DNA of 42,836 nucleotides, taken from a virus. The position numbers and the translations under genes were made by a program. The stretch spans positions 1-42,836 of IMG/VR virus record IMGVR_UViG_3300032116_000436; one strand, written 5' to 3'. Within the stretch, counting starts at the first letter, position 1; every line of letters starts with the position of its first letter. The notes beneath the pieces are model-generated. The model worked only from the letters and a program-made list of their open reading frames with translations, was not told where the DNA came from and did not search any database. This document shows, in pieces, positions 32,577-39,384 of the stretch.

Positions 32577-32606
32577 GTGAAATAATCACTTGCAGTGAAT
32601 TTCACT
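32577..32606. promoter_or_regulatory. Overlapping operators between repressor and cro
   Basis: Three overlapping inverted repeats of the same half-site: AGTGA-N4-TCACT (32577-32590), ATCAC-N5-GTGAA (32585-32599) and AGTGA-N3-TCACT (32594-32606). They cover the -35 region of the cro promoter and the presumed repressor promoter, as in an O_R region. Confidence 0.78.
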
Positions 32607-32618
32607 CCCGGTTATAAA
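32590..32618 (+). promoter_or_regulatory. Rightward early promoter (cro)
   Basis: TTGCAG (32590-32595), 17-base spacer, TATAAA (32613-32618). The -35 lies in the operators. The expected start of transcription is at or within a base or two of the cro ATG (32625), which would make the message leaderless. Confidence 0.72.
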
Positions 32619-32624
32619 TGGCGC

Positions 32625-32825
32625 ATGAAAGCGCTGACCGCGAAAATCAAGAGCAACGGGATCACGGCTAAGGCCATTGCCGAGCGTGCCGGTCTTAGCC
32701 CGTCCTATGTCTCGATGCTGCTGAACGGTCAGCGCTCCAATCCCTCTGCATCCGTTGTCGGCAAGATCGTCGCAGCCTCTGGCGGCGCACTGAGCCACGA
32801 AGACTTCATCGGGTTTGAGGCATGA
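32625..32825 (+). CDS. Cro-like XRE regulator
   Basis: 66 aa. The HTH (GITAKAIAERAGLSPSYVSM, LLNGQRSNPSASVVGKIVAA) fills most of the protein, as in Cro. It starts 7 bases after a good -10 element with no ribosome site, so it is probably translated from a leaderless message. It diverges from the CI-type gene and likely competes for the same operators to set lytic growth. Confidence 0.85.
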   Translation: MKALTAKIKSNGITAKAIAERAGLSPSYVSMLLNGQRSNPSASVVGKIVAASGGALSHEDFIGFEA

Positions 32826-32826
32826 C

Positions 32827-33084
32827 TTACACCCTGCCCCCGTCCAGCAAGTCCCGTATCGCTTCTAGATACATCTGGCCCTCGACCAGCGTTTCCCGCT
32901 GCCGTGGCGTTGTCTTGTGCTGTCCCGAGATGGGCGTGATCTGCGACGCCAGCGCGTGCTCCTGCAAGAGCGCGATGGCCTCCAGCAGCTTCTTCCGCCC
33001 CTTTGGGGTGCGGGCATACGTGATGATGAATGCGTGGATACCTGCGCGAACTGCCAGCGTGTCGAAGCACTGCAACGATAGCAT
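32827..33084 (-). CDS. Hypothetical protein convergent with cro
   Basis: 85 aa from ATG with a strong GAGGGGG site. Sequence AVRAGIHAFIITYARTPKGR, KKLLEAIALLQEHALASQIT, ETLVEGQMYLEAIRDLLDGG looks like a natural helical protein. It ends one base from the cro stop, so it would be antisense to read-through from the rightward early promoter. The overlapping plus-strand ORF is Cys/Arg/Ser-rich and looks like a shadow. Confidence 0.65.
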   Translation of the reverse strand: MLSLQCFDTLAVRAGIHAFIITYARTPKGRKKLLEAIALLQEHALASQITPISGQHKTTPRQRETLVEGQMYLEAIRDLLDGGRV

Positions 33085-33213
33085 CAATTCCCCCTCTGCT
33101 ATGCGAGGGCGGTATTACGGGCTGTTGCGTGCCTTTGGGCAATCCGGTGAATCCCTAGTGTTTTCTTGGCGTTATCTAAAATTCGTTGCAACCTGCTCAA
33201 CCGGGGGTAGGCG

Positions 33214-33312
33214 ATGAACGATGACGACTGGACCGTCCACCTCATCGCATTCGGCCCCTGCATCGCGCTTGCGGCTGCTCTGATCTTCCTTTTCTGGACG
33301 GGGGTTCTGTGA
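33214..33312 (+). CDS. 32-aa membrane peptide
   Basis: Acidic N-terminus (MNDDDWTVH) and one hydrophobic helix (LIAFGPCIALAAALIFLFW). A GGGGGTAGG site precedes the ATG. First of four tiny coupled genes (TGATG/ATGA junctions), each with one predicted membrane span. Confidence 0.6.
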   Translation: MNDDDWTVHLIAFGPCIALAAALIFLFWTGVL

Positions 33313-33386
33313 TGGACCCGAACCTGTTCGTGCAGTTGGTTCTGTTCGGCCTGTGCTGCGTCATCGGTTCATGGGCGGTGCGGTGA
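33312..33386 (+). CDS. 24-aa membrane peptide
   Basis: MDPNLFVQLVLFGLCCVIGS plus WAVR. It shares one base with each neighbour (TGATG on both sides), which is the main support for it being translated. Confidence 0.5.
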   Translation: MDPNLFVQLVLFGLCCVIGSWAVR

Positions 33387-33553
33387 TGGGCAGGATTGTC
33401 GTGTGCATCGCTCTCTTCGCCGGAAGTTGCGCCATGGCCGCCATCTCCGAGTTGAAGATCACCGTGTTCGTGGCCGGCGTCGGTGCCGGCATCTGGCTCC
33501 TGAACGGCGTCGATGAGTTCTGTGAATGGCTGGACCGGAGGCGTTCGTCATGA
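33386..33553 (+). CDS. 55-aa membrane protein
   Basis: Two hydrophobic segments (GRIVVCIALFAGSCAMAAI and ITVFVAGVGAGIWLLNGV) and a charged C-terminus (EFCEWLDRRRSS). Coupled to both neighbours. Confidence 0.62.
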   Translation: MGRIVVCIALFAGSCAMAAISELKITVFVAGVGAGIWLLNGVDEFCEWLDRRRSS

Positions 33554-33687
33554 TCGACCGCCTCGCCAACGGCTTCACCCGCGCCGCAGACACTGCCGAG
33601 CACATCGCGGTGCATCACTTCTGGCTGTCCGTGTCGGTGATCGGCCTCCCCATTCTCGCCTGCATCGCCGCACTGGTGATCGCATGA
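33550..33687 (+). CDS. 45-aa membrane peptide
   Basis: Short soluble N-terminus (MIDRLANGFTRAADTAEHIA) and one hydrophobic helix (FWLSVSVIGLPILACIAALV). It overlaps the preceding gene by ATGA. Last of the four-gene membrane cluster. Confidence 0.58.
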   Translation: MIDRLANGFTRAADTAEHIAVHHFWLSVSVIGLPILACIAALVIA

Positions 33688-33962
33688 CCGCCCTTCATCG
33701 GCCGGTGAAGACAACTCTCGGCGGCAATGCCGGGTTTTGGGCTCTTTCCGCCTCCTGTCTGAGAAACGACTGGCAGGAGGCGGGTTCCCGCCGATGTGCT
33801 CTCCCGCGTGCCTTCAATAGCGACCGTCCTTCCCTCCCGCTGGTCGCGGACCTCCCCAGGCACGCCAACTGCGGCTTCGTGAATGAAGCTGCTTTTTCTT
33901 TCAGCAACCATCTCGCCAACGCCAGCAAGCACCCGGTCGAGAATGGTCTTGATGTCCTCCAT
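33615..33962 (-). CDS. Doubtful minus-strand ORF in an unresolved 370-base stretch
   Basis: Between 33688 and 34057 neither strand gives a clear gene. This minus ORF (115 aa, MEDIKTILDRVLAGVGEMVA) has a GGAGG site 5 bases before its ATG and a natural-looking helical start, but its second half is low-quality and it runs into the plus-strand membrane gene. The competing plus-strand ORF (from 33684) is rich in Ser, Arg and Cys. The stretch may instead be a control region or replication origin. Confidence 0.28.
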   Translation of the reverse strand: MEDIKTILDRVLAGVGEMVAERKSSFIHEAAVGVPGEVRDQREGRTVAIEGTRESTSAGTRLLPVVSQTGGGKSPKPGIAAESCLHRPMKGGHAITSAAMQARMGRPITDTDSQK

Positions 33963-34057
33963 GTGGCCTCCGTCGCCTCCTGTTCGGTGAGCAAACCTCA
34001 CCACAGGAGTAGTCGGAGATGTCCGCCAAGAAGTCGTCATTCCAAGGAGTGCGTATC

Positions 34058-34432
34058 GTGACAACCGCCACGCTAGAGGCCGCCCGGCTTATTCGGGAAG
34101 TCGCCCCGGCTAGGGACGGCGAGAACGTCAAGTCCCGCATCACGACTGCCGCCAATCGCCTGCGCTGGAAATGGAGCCGAGCACGTTCTGTCTGGCACGC
34201 GGATGGCCGCGTTCGGGTCAGGGTCGAGGAACTGGACCAGCTTCGCAAATGCACAGCGAAGGCTGAGATGAAGGCGGCGAACAATGAGCTTCAGGAACTT
34301 CGCGACACGGTTGCGCGCCTCATGGGCCGCCTGGATCGCATCGACGCGGATTTCTACGGCCCGACTGCTGATGCGCTGCGGGCTCAGATTCGCGGTGTGG
34401 ACGGAACGCATGGCCCTTCGGGTCGCACCTGA
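34058..34432 (+). CDS. Hypothetical DNA-metabolism protein
   Basis: 124 aa from GTG at 34058, chosen because AAGGAG lies in range and because the start TTATLEAARLIREVAPARDG resembles that of small proteins in alphaproteobacterial phages; ATG at 34019 (AGGAG upstream) is the alternative. Residues 20-55 look helix-turn-helix-like (VKSRITTAANRLRWKWSRAR), followed by a coiled coil (EMKAANNELQELRDTVARLM). Confidence 0.72.
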   Translation: MTTATLEAARLIREVAPARDGENVKSRITTAANRLRWKWSRARSVWHADGRVRVRVEELDQLRKCTAKAEMKAANNELQELRDTVARLMGRLDRIDADFYGPTADALRAQIRGVDGTHGPSGRT

Positions 34433-34447
34433 GATCGGAGACGAGAC

Positions 34448-34849
34448 GTGAACGAACAATCTCTGATCAGGCATTATTCCGAGGTTCGGCGGCGTCTGAT
34501 GATGCCGCCTGCCGCCCGCCGTCGCAGCCTCTATGACCTTCGCCACTATCCCGAGCCCATCGGGCCAGTGCGCGTTGTCATGGGTCCGGTGCCTGACATC
34601 GCGTCTCTCAAGACGCCGCTCAAGGTTCTCGTTGAGGCTCTGTGCAACGACCTTGGCGTGACCGCCGATGACGTTATCTGCAAGGTCAGGAAGGCACATT
34701 TCGTGAAGGCGCGCGCCCGCATTAGCCATTACCTCAGAGAGCAGGGATACAGCCTCAACGACGTGGCGCGGCGGATGAAGCGGGATCACACGACGATCCT
34801 CTATCTGCTCAACACCTATGACCGATACGGGGAGCGCGTTCATGCGTGA
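34448..34849 (+). CDS. DnaA domain IV-like DNA-binding protein
   Basis: 133 aa. Residues 55-125 resemble the C-terminal DNA-binding domain of DnaA: VEALCNDLGVTADDVICKVR, ARARISHYLREQGYSLNDVA, and RRMKRDHTTILYLLNTY with the signature DHTT. There is no AAA+ domain. It precedes resolvase, replication-protein and helicase genes, so it may mark or block a DnaA-box origin. Confidence 0.84.
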   Translation: MNEQSLIRHYSEVRRRLMMPPAARRRSLYDLRHYPEPIGPVRVVMGPVPDIASLKTPLKVLVEALCNDLGVTADDVICKVRKAHFVKARARISHYLREQGYSLNDVARRMKRDHTTILYLLNTYDRYGERVHA

Positions 34850-35483
34850 CCGTGTGGTGATGGGTATTGATCCAGGCGCTTCCGGTGCTTTGGGGGTGAA
34901 TGGGAGAAAGCGTGTCTTCGCATTGAAGCAAGGCCAGTCTCCGTCAATTGAGTGGCCTGGCTTTGTCGAAATCGACGGCGGCAAGCTCCGCAAGGAGGTC
35001 GAATATCGCGGGCGTCCAGTTTCTCGCTACTTCCTGCCAAAGAACTGCTCGTGCTGTGGAATGCGTATGCTTCAGGAGGCGGGGAACGCCAGCAGGGGTC
35101 ATAGGCCGTTTTGCTCTATGGTGTGCAGAACCAAGCAAAAGCGCCTTGACGTTGTTGGGAACAAAATAAAGAAACACAGAGACAGCGGTGGCCATCACGT
35201 CCTTGTAAAGGTTTTAAAGCACCCTCGCATGGACCGCCACGGCAACGTCTATGAGCATGTTCTTGTGGCAGAGCAGGTAGTTGGGCGTTTCTTGGATAAG
35301 AACGAGCGCGTCCATCACATCAATTGCGTCAAGGATGACAATCGCCCTGAGAATCTCCACGTGTGCGCATCAGACAGCGCGCACTTCAAGATTCACGGCT
35401 CGCTTAACCGTTGCGTTGCGGCGTTGCTCGCCAATGGGGCTCTGCGCTTCAACCCAGCGACAGAAGAATACGAGGTCGCCTGA
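34842..35483 (+). CDS. RuvC-like resolvase N-terminus fused to an HNH homing endonuclease
   Basis: 213 aa. Residues 1-19 (MRDRVVMGIDPGASGALGV) are the first strand of a phage RuvC-like Holliday-junction resolvase with its first catalytic Asp. From residue 20 the sequence changes to a homing endonuclease: zinc-binding pairs (CSCCGM, FCSMVC), EHVLVAEQVVGRF, and HNH_3 core VHHINCVKDDNRPENLHVCA. The rest of RuvC is absent downstream. Codon use and A/T content of the HNH part differ from the neighbours. The resolvase is therefore dead; the HNH enzyme may be expressed from the resolvase start. Confidence 0.82.
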   Translation: MRDRVVMGIDPGASGALGVNGRKRVFALKQGQSPSIEWPGFVEIDGGKLRKEVEYRGRPVSRYFLPKNCSCCGMRMLQEAGNASRGHRPFCSMVCRTKQKRLDVVGNKIKKHRDSGGHHVLVKVLKHPRMDRHGNVYEHVLVAEQVVGRFLDKNERVHHINCVKDDNRPENLHVCASDSAHFKIHGSLNRCVAALLANGALRFNPATEEYEVA

Positions 35484-35833
35484 TGGATGGCACGGCCTTC
35501 TCAGTTCCCGTCCCGCCATCGCTGAACATGTGCTTCAGCAACGTTCCCGGTCGCGGGCGCGTAAAGACGGCGCTTTATAAGGCGTGGATTGAGGAGGCCG
35601 GATGGGCGATAGCGTCACAGCGGCCCAGCAAGATCCAGGGTCCCTATCAGGCCATCATTCGTCTTCCTGAGAAGACGCCAGGCGACATCGACAACCGCGC
35701 CAAGGCCGTCCTCGACCTCATGGTCAAGCACAAGATCACGCCAGATGACAGGCTGCTGCACAAGTTGGTGGTGGAGCGCACCCCCGGCATCGCGAGCGCC
35801 TGCGTTTCGATCCTTCCGTGGGAGGCAGCATGA
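35483..35833 (+). CDS. rusA: RusA-family Holliday-junction resolvase
   Basis: 116 aa, sharing one base with the preceding stop. It begins with a PVPPSLN strand and has the family signature PGDIDNRAKAVLDLMVKHKI followed by TPDDRLLHKLVVER, with conserved acidic residues in GDIDN and PDD. It resolves recombination branches. It probably replaces the interrupted RuvC-like resolvase directly upstream. Confidence 0.87.
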   Translation: MDGTAFSVPVPPSLNMCFSNVPGRGRVKTALYKAWIEEAGWAIASQRPSKIQGPYQAIIRLPEKTPGDIDNRAKAVLDLMVKHKITPDDRLLHKLVVERTPGIASACVSILPWEAA

Positions 35834-36549
35834 GCCGCTGGTATCGCGCCTACTCCGGAACGGTGAAGGACGACAAGCTGGCCGAGGTGGCCGTCATTGT
35901 CGGGTGTTCTCGTTCTGTTGCCATCGCCACATGGCACGCCATTCTTGAGAGCGCCGCTGAGTGCAATGACGGTGGCCGCTTCGATACGACTTCACGCCGC
36001 GTTGCCGCTGTCCTTGGAGAGCCGGCGACGGTCATCGATCAGGTTTTCCAGGCAATGCAAGAGCTTGGAATGATCGAGGGGCAGGAGGTTGGGGCTTGGA
36101 AGAAGCGCCAATTTGAGAGCGACAGCAGCACGGAACGTTCCCGCAAGCACCGAGAGACCAAGCGCAACGGTGATGCAACGTTGCAGGAACGTTCTGCAAC
36201 GCCCCCATATACAGAGACAGATACAGAACATTCTCAGGTTATCTCTCTCCCTACGGTCGAGAGAAAACCTTCGACTGCGCCGCAAGCGGCCCCGACAGAT
36301 TTTCGAGGCGATCTTTTCGAGCGTGGCAGAACTTCCGTCGAGGCAATGACTGGGATGCCGGCCCCCAAGGCGCGAACCCTCATCGGCTCCTGGCTGAAGC
36401 TGGCGAACGACGAAGCCGTGATCGTGCTTGAGGCAATCGACGCTGCCAGCGAGGCGCGTCCAGCCGATCCGGTGCCGTGGATCAGACGAACAATCGAAAG
36501 CCGGATGCGAACTCGCGATCCGCCGAAACGGGTGTGGGGGTCGGTATGA
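35830..36549 (+). CDS. Replication protein with N-terminal winged helix
   Basis: 239 aa. The N-terminus (SRWYRAYSGTVKDDKLAEVA, then FDTTSRRVAAVLGEPATVID, QVFQAMQELGMIEGQ) resembles phage replication organiser proteins with a winged-helix DNA-binding domain. A polar linker and a C-terminal domain (MPAPKARTLIGSWLKLANDE, DPVPWIRRTIESRM) follow, as in helicase-loading partners. It overlaps rusA by ATGA. Confidence 0.8.
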   Translation: MSRWYRAYSGTVKDDKLAEVAVIVGCSRSVAIATWHAILESAAECNDGGRFDTTSRRVAAVLGEPATVIDQVFQAMQELGMIEGQEVGAWKKRQFESDSSTERSRKHRETKRNGDATLQERSATPPYTETDTEHSQVISLPTVERKPSTAPQAAPTDFRGDLFERGRTSVEAMTGMPAPKARTLIGSWLKLANDEAVIVLEAIDAASEARPADPVPWIRRTIESRMRTRDPPKRVWGSV

Positions 36550-36851
36550 GCGCGGCGGACATCTTCGCGAAATACCAAATCCGGGCAAATCCACACCGGA
36601 TGGGCAACCAGAAGACCAAATGCCCCAAGTGCTCACACCTCAGGCGCAACAAATCCGAGCCGTGCCTGTCGGTCCAAGTCACTGCCGAAGGATGCCGGTG
36701 GAACTGCCACCACTGCGGATGGAAGGGCGCTGAAAATGCTGGGAACGACGCATCTGGCATGGCTCGACAAGCGGGGGATCGATCCCGAACTCGCGACCCG
36801 CTTGGGGATTTACACCGCGCGGCGCGGCGAGAGTGGTTCCGTCACGCCTGA
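36546..36851 (+). CDS. Zinc-ribbon primase domain in its own frame
   Basis: 101 aa. The first 65 residues are a T7 gp4-like primase zinc-binding domain (KCPKCSHLRRNKSEPC, then CRWNCHHCGWKGA). After KGAEN the frame overlaps the helicase gene for 116 bases and the sequence loses any natural pattern (RSRTRDPLGDLHRAARREWF). In most phages this domain is fused to the Toprim-helicase. Here it is either a split partner or joined by a +1 shift near GCTGAAAATG (36729-36738). Confidence 0.75.
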   Translation: MSAADIFAKYQIRANPHRMGNQKTKCPKCSHLRRNKSEPCLSVQVTAEGCRWNCHHCGWKGAENAGNDASGMARQAGDRSRTRDPLGDLHRAARREWFRHA

Positions 36852-38211
36852 CGATGCCGGCGACATCCTCGTCTTCCCGTTCATCGAAGGCGAGAAGGAA
36901 ATCGGGGCCAAGTATCGCGGGCCTCAGAAGCGGTTCTGGCAGAAGCCGAACGCCCGGAAGACGTTCTGGAATGCCGACGTTTTGGACGATCCCGCGCTGA
37001 AGGCGGGGACACATGCGCTGGTCATCACCGAAGGCGAGATGGACGCTCTTGCGGTAATCCAGGCAGGCTATCCCTTCGCCGTCTCCGTCCCTGATGGTGC
37101 GCCTCCCGAGGGGCCTGTGTCGGAAGTCACGGACCTCGACCACGACACCAAATACAGCTTCATCCACAACAACTGGGATCGGCTGAAGGGCATCAAGCGG
37201 ATCATCATCGCCACGGACAACGACGGGCCAGGCAAGCGGCTTGCCGAGGAACTGGTGCGGCGTCTGGACCGGCTGCGCTGTTCGTGGGTGGCATATCCAG
37301 AAGGATGCAAGGACTTCAACGACGTTCTGGTGAGCCATGGCGGGCCTGAGGTCATCCGCATCATTAATCAGGCTAAGGAATACCCGGTTTCGGGGCTCTA
37401 CCGTCTGGCTGACATTCCGATCCCGCCGCCGCTTCAGGGCCTGTCCAGCGGATGGAAGAGCCTCGACAAGCACGTGAAGCTTTACAGCCCGGCGCTCATG
37501 GTCGTTACGGGATTTGCAGGGCAGGGCAAGTCCACATGGACGCAGCAACTCGTTGCCAATCTGGCGAGGCAATACGGCTGGGTCACGGCCATCGCCTCAT
37601 TCGAGATGATGATCCGGCCCTATGTGGTGGACGCGCTAGGGGCTGCCTTTCTCGACAAGCCCAAGTGGGTTGACCGGAAGATCAACTGGACGAAGGCGGA
37701 AGAGGACCGGGCCGAACGGTGGGTGGCGGATCACTTTGTCTTCATCGGCCCTGATGCCGAGTGTGACGATGACGCGGACATTTCCTGGCTTATCGAACGG
37801 GCTGAGGCTGCGGTCATCCGGCACGGTGCCAAGTGCATCGTCATCGATCCGTGGAACGAAGTCGATCATCTAAGGCGACGGGACGAGAGCCAGACAGAAT
37901 ATGTCGGGCGAGCCATCCGTCAGTTGAAGCGGTTCGCCAGCAGCTATAATGTTCTTGTGGTAATCGTGGCGCATCCGACAAAATCTGCTAAGGAAAAAGG
38001 CCCGGATCAGCTATCGTTGTACGACATTTCTGACAGCGCGCACTTTGCAAACAAGGCAGACATCGGCGTCATTATTGCCCGAAAGGGGAATCTGGAAATG
38101 GACACTCTGACGGCAGTGCTTGTGAAGAAGATCAGGCATCAGCCGGACATGGGCTTGCCGGGCGAAGTGGATTTGGACTTCGACCCAGTGAAGCGCCTGT
38201 TCATCGAGTGA
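36736..38211 (+). CDS. Toprim primase-helicase, T7 gp4-like, lacking the zinc domain in frame
   Basis: 491 aa. A Toprim domain lies at about 95-205 (VITEGEMDALA, IIATDNDGPG, CKDFNDVL) and a RecA-like helicase at about 230-490 with Walker A GFAGQGKST, Walker B KCIVIDPWNE and a VAHPTK motif. It unwinds the fork and makes primers. The ATG at 36736 has GGAAGG upstream. There is no upstream start in this frame because of a stop at 36547, so the zinc ribbon is only reachable by frameshift. Confidence 0.9.
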   Translation: MLGTTHLAWLDKRGIDPELATRLGIYTARRGESGSVTPDDAGDILVFPFIEGEKEIGAKYRGPQKRFWQKPNARKTFWNADVLDDPALKAGTHALVITEGEMDALAVIQAGYPFAVSVPDGAPPEGPVSEVTDLDHDTKYSFIHNNWDRLKGIKRIIIATDNDGPGKRLAEELVRRLDRLRCSWVAYPEGCKDFNDVLVSHGGPEVIRIINQAKEYPVSGLYRLADIPIPPPLQGLSSGWKSLDKHVKLYSPALMVVTGFAGQGKSTWTQQLVANLARQYGWVTAIASFEMMIRPYVVDALGAAFLDKPKWVDRKINWTKAEEDRAERWVADHFVFIGPDAECDDDADISWLIERAEAAVIRHGAKCIVIDPWNEVDHLRRRDESQTEYVGRAIRQLKRFASSYNVLVVIVAHPTKSAKEKGPDQLSLYDISDSAHFANKADIGVIIARKGNLEMDTLTAVLVKKIRHQPDMGLPGEVDLDFDPVKRLFIE

Positions 38212-38229
38212 GGCACAGAGGAGCGCAGC

Positions 38230-38451
38230 ATGAGCGAGAAGCTGGACGTGGAGATGCACATCAGGGTCTTCGATCAGCGCGGAAACTTTGTTGCCGTTCG
38301 CCCGGATTCTGACGGCCTCGGTCTTTTAGAGGTGGATGGCAAGGACGATTTCGGCCGCATCATCATGACAGTCGAGATGGCGCTAGAGGTAGCCGCCGCG
38401 ATCCATCGCGTTGCCGCCGACATGCGACCCGCCAAGCCCACAGGAGAGTGA
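38230..38451 (+). CDS. Hypothetical 73-aa protein
   Basis: Acidic, soluble (KLDVEMHIRVFDQRGNFVAV, DGLGLLEVDGKDDFGRIIMT). GAGG-like site before the ATG. It follows the helicase gene; function unknown. Confidence 0.7.
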   Translation: MSEKLDVEMHIRVFDQRGNFVAVRPDSDGLGLLEVDGKDDFGRIIMTVEMALEVAAAIHRVAADMRPAKPTGE

Positions 38452-38454
38452 AGG

Positions 38455-38640
38455 ATGGCCTACCGCGCAATCATGGCTCTCCTGCTCATCGCGTCATCAG
38501 TGGCTGCCGGCGTCATGCTTGGGGCGACCATGCCCGGATTGATCTTCGTATGGGCTCACTACCCGACGACGATCGGTATCGTGGCGGCTGTTGTCGGTCT
38601 CACGATCACCCGAACCGCAATCGGAATTGTGAGAGGCTGA
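38455..38640 (+). CDS. Membrane protein, two spans
   Basis: 61 aa with two hydrophobic helices (AIMALLLIASSVAAGVMLGA and YPTTIGIVAAVVGLTI), GGAG upstream of the ATG. The stop is directly followed by the ATG of the 14-aa basic peptide. Confidence 0.66.
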   Translation: MAYRAIMALLLIASSVAAGVMLGATMPGLIFVWAHYPTTIGIVAAVVGLTITRTAIGIVRG

Positions 38641-38685
38641 ATGGCACGTCGAGGCCGCAAGAGGAAACTCGGTAACCGCGTCTAA
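38641..38685 (+). CDS. 14-aa basic peptide MARRGRKRKLGNRV
   Basis: Seven of 14 residues are Arg or Lys. The ATG follows the previous stop without a gap. I recall similar MxRRGRKRK peptides opening small phage ORFs, so it may be a real micro-protein, a remnant, or a leader peptide controlling the NusG-like gene 61 bases downstream. Confidence 0.45.
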   Translation: MARRGRKRKLGNRV

Positions 38686-38727
38686 ATTTGCGTTTTTGCA
38701 ATGAGTGTGGTGTAATCATCCAACTGA

Positions 38728-38743
38728 TTTGCGGAGGCGCAAA
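38728..38743 (+). promoter_or_regulatory. Hairpin holding the ribosome site of the NusG-like gene
   Basis: TTTGCG (38728-38733), loop GAGG, CGCAAA (38738-38743) place the GGAGG of the next gene in the loop of a perfect 6-bp hairpin. A second TTTGCG at 38687-38692 could pair with the same CGCAAA and free the upstream arm, giving two alternative folds. Confidence 0.5.
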
Positions 38744-38746
38744 CGA

Positions 38747-39355
38747 ATGAGTTACCGCATCGCCCGCCTCATGACCAGAGCCGCAAAGGCCAGATCAATC
38801 AGGCCGCAGCTTTGGAAGAAGAAGCAGCAATGGCGGTTCATTGATGAGACATCGCCGCTTCAGCCGGCCCCACAGGCGGGCACTTGGCACGTCCTGCTAG
38901 TCGAGCCCAGGATGGAGAAGAAAGCCGCTGAGGCGCTTCGGGAGGCCGGCTATACGGCATGGTATCCGCAGACGGTGGAGATGCGGACCAATCAACAGCG
39001 AATGCTCCGGCGCAAGTTCAACGAGCCGCTATTCCAGCGATACGTGTTCGTGACAGGGCAGGGCTACCGGCTGGGGATGGTGGACTGCAAGCACGTCTCA
39101 ATGGTGGTCGGCAAGATTTCGCAGAAGGACATCAACGATCTTTCAAGCCGTCAGGCTGGCGGCGAGTTCGTTGCCAAGGTGGCCGGGCATGGTTTCGCCA
39201 AGGGTGAGCATGTCAAGGTCAAGGAAGGTCCGTTCGGTGGACTTGATGGCATCGTGGAAAAGACGACGCGGGATCGTGTGTCGATCCTCATGAACATTTT
39301 GGGCCGCTCAACTGAGATCAGTGTTGACGCATCTGTGATCGAGATGGCTGCTTGA
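38747..39355 (+). CDS. NusG-like transcription elongation/antitermination factor
   Basis: 202 aa from ATG at 38747 (GGAGG upstream). A basic N-terminal extension (SYRIARLMTRAAKARSIRPQ) precedes an NGN domain (GTWHVLLVEPRMEKKAAEAL, WYPQTVEMRT, LFQRYVFVTG) and a C-terminal KOW domain (FAKGEHVKVKEGPFGGLDGI, VSILMNILGRSTEISVD). NusG paralogues such as RfaH bind RNA polymerase and suppress termination. Being the last early gene, just before a promoter and the late operon, it probably plays the role of lambda Q. Confidence 0.86.
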   Translation: MSYRIARLMTRAAKARSIRPQLWKKKQQWRFIDETSPLQPAPQAGTWHVLLVEPRMEKKAAEALREAGYTAWYPQTVEMRTNQQRMLRRKFNEPLFQRYVFVTGQGYRLGMVDCKHVSMVVGKISQKDINDLSSRQAGGEFVAKVAGHGFAKGEHVKVKEGPFGGLDGIVEKTTRDRVSILMNILGRSTEISVDASVIEMAA

Positions 39356-39379
39356 CATCCAATGCGGCGTCGGTATTGT
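39352..39379 (+). promoter_or_regulatory. Predicted late promoter
   Basis: TTGACA (39352-39357), 16-base spacer, TATTGT (39374-39379), starting inside the stop region of the NusG-like gene. It would feed the structured stretch and then terS, terL and the head genes. Confidence 0.55.
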
Positions 39380-39384
39380 GATTG

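Noticed and set aside
26500-33165. Shared 11-base string CTAGTGTTTTC at about 26501 and 33153
   Set aside because: Repeats of this length are expected by chance in a 43-kb window and the surrounding sequence does not match.
32822-33217. A 131-aa plus-strand open frame after cro
   Set aside because: Cys/Ser/Arg-rich and opposite a more natural minus-strand gene with a strong ribosome site.
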